DNA of 64,000 nucleotides from Planococcus citri (lineage: Eukaryota; Arthropoda; Insecta; Hemiptera; Pseudococcidae): the NCBI RefSeq assembly GCF_950023065.1, contig NC_088678.1, positions 45,932,580 through 45,996,579 on the forward strand, in the 5' to 3' direction. A program made the translations under genes and the position numbers. Under the pieces are notes generated by a model. The model saw only the letters and a program-made list of their open reading frames with translations. It searched no databases and was not told the origin of the DNA. Of this stretch, positions 63,301-64,000 are shown one piece after another. The first letter of the stretch is position 1. Each line of letters starts with the position of its first letter.

Positions 63301-63847
63301 CTGAAAAAATGCATAATGATTCAACTTATTCGAATTTCTCAGTTCGTCGTAACTCGTAAGTCTTTAAAAAAGTGCCCGAAGCGTGAGTTGGAAGTTCAGT
63401 TCTTCTTGGAAAAATCTTTTGTTTAGATAATTATGCATCACGTTGGCGTAGGAAATGAAAATCAACGAGTAGGTAACTCCTCAAGTCTCTCCTTAATAAG
63501 CTTTTTTTATTTGGAAGACAAGTATAAATACCTTCCCATGGTCAAAATTTAGCATGATAAAATTTTGTGCTGAGATTAAAATTTTTTTGAGTTCCTGAAA
63601 TTTTGAGTTCCAGATTGAATTACCTAGGTACTTGACAATAAAGCTTGTTCAAAGGAGAAAAACTTCTGAACAATTTTTAAAAATTGCCAAAATTTTGGAA
63701 AGAAAATAATTTGCAGGAGATTCCTTGAACTGCTTAAAATAGCTCGAAACCGGCTTCCAATAAACTTGTATGGTCAAAAGTAGGATACCTCTGGTCCTCT
63801 GTGTTAAATTTTCCAGGAATACCGACAACTTTAGGAAGCTATAGACA
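60334..63847. other. non-coding region with CG-richer patch at 61.0-61.8 kb
   Basis: No recognised gene. A/T-rich tracts dominate at 60450-60680. The 61000-61830 stretch is CG-richer (GGGCGCGCGACG, GGTCGGGCGACGAGACGCG) and unique-looking, with no ORF of note. At 63232-63355 an acceptor-like TTTATTTTCAG and a donor CTC/GTAAGT bound an open 124-base block. Its frame does not fit the exon at 38947, and its composition is not convincing. Confidence 0.3.
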
Positions 63848-64000
63848 GGTAGGCCAGTTACTCGCTAAGAGTCCAGATAGGTGGGTCAATGACAGTGAGA
63901 GTCCAGACAGACGGGCCAATGATCTTAAGAGGCCAGAGAAGCAGACAGACGATCTTGGGAAGCCATACGGATGAGCCAATGACTCTTTAAGAGGCCAGAC
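63848..64000 (+). repeat. 30-bp minisatellite, running off the window
   Basis: Diverged units of 30 bases (last full one 32) begin with (G/A)(G/T)CCAGA or a variant, continue GG(G/T)(C/T)CAATGA, and end in (A/G)(A/G)GA. About four and a half units are visible before position 64000. The array length and any link to a gene cannot be judged from here. Confidence 0.7.

Noticed and set aside
63232..63355. Possible exon with TTTTCAG acceptor and GTAAGT donor
   Set aside because: The frame that is open does not fit the phase of the 38947-39051 exon, and its peptide has no recognisable or balanced character.

Overview
This is AT-rich eukaryotic DNA. It has GT-AG introns, long intergenic stretches and many transposon relics. 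Two complete protein genes can be read with confidence: histone H3.3 and POMGNT1. A sternorrhynchan insect (mealybug, scale insect or aphid relative) fits best. The main reason is the very frequent palindromic microsatellite built from TAGGTACC/TACCTACC, which I associate with those genomes. The placement is an inference from sequence texture, not from a search.

Layout. Positions 1-1500 hold no recognised gene. A replication-independent histone H3.3 gene (+ strand) spans roughly 1640-2940: a 5'UTR intron, three coding exons and an AATAAA. Tail to tail with it, on the - strand, lies a complete 15-exon POMGNT1 gene (CDS 3513-8785). I assembled it exon by exon, and it gives an unbroken 677-residue reading. 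From 9 to 13 kb I see only non-coding sequence, ending in a possible bidirectional promoter near 13.1-13.6 kb.

From 14 to 23 kb is a repeat zone: a 2-kb foldback element with internal ~302-bp tandem repeats, then a 23-bp hairpin-forming satellite interrupted by an inverted-repeat element and by an unrelated insert. Inside this stretch, at 16.7-16.9 kb, is a possible TATA promoter and first exon. It is phase-compatible with a solitary exon-like block at 38.95-39.05 kb, so a + strand gene with a ~22-kb first intron may cover the centre of the window. I do not recognise that product.

From 23 to 64 kb, patches that look richer in CG dinucleotides and unique in sequence alternate with AT-rich dispersed repeats. 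The repeats I can delimit are: a 1,600-bp element with perfect 8-bp target duplications and triplicated subterminal repeats, which carries a nested 700-bp hAT-like MITE (34.07-35.67 kb); degenerate GATC-rich arrays; a pogo/Tigger-like MITE (56.99-57.52 kb); a 273-bp hairpin MITE (59.1-59.4 kb); a 5'-truncated Penelope-like retroelement with its GIY-YIG domain and a hammerhead-like core (59.4-60.3 kb); and a 30-bp minisatellite running off the right edge.

No tRNA, rRNA, CRISPR or bacterial-type operon structure was seen. The two confident genes act in unrelated processes: chromatin, and O-mannosyl glycan synthesis in the Golgi.
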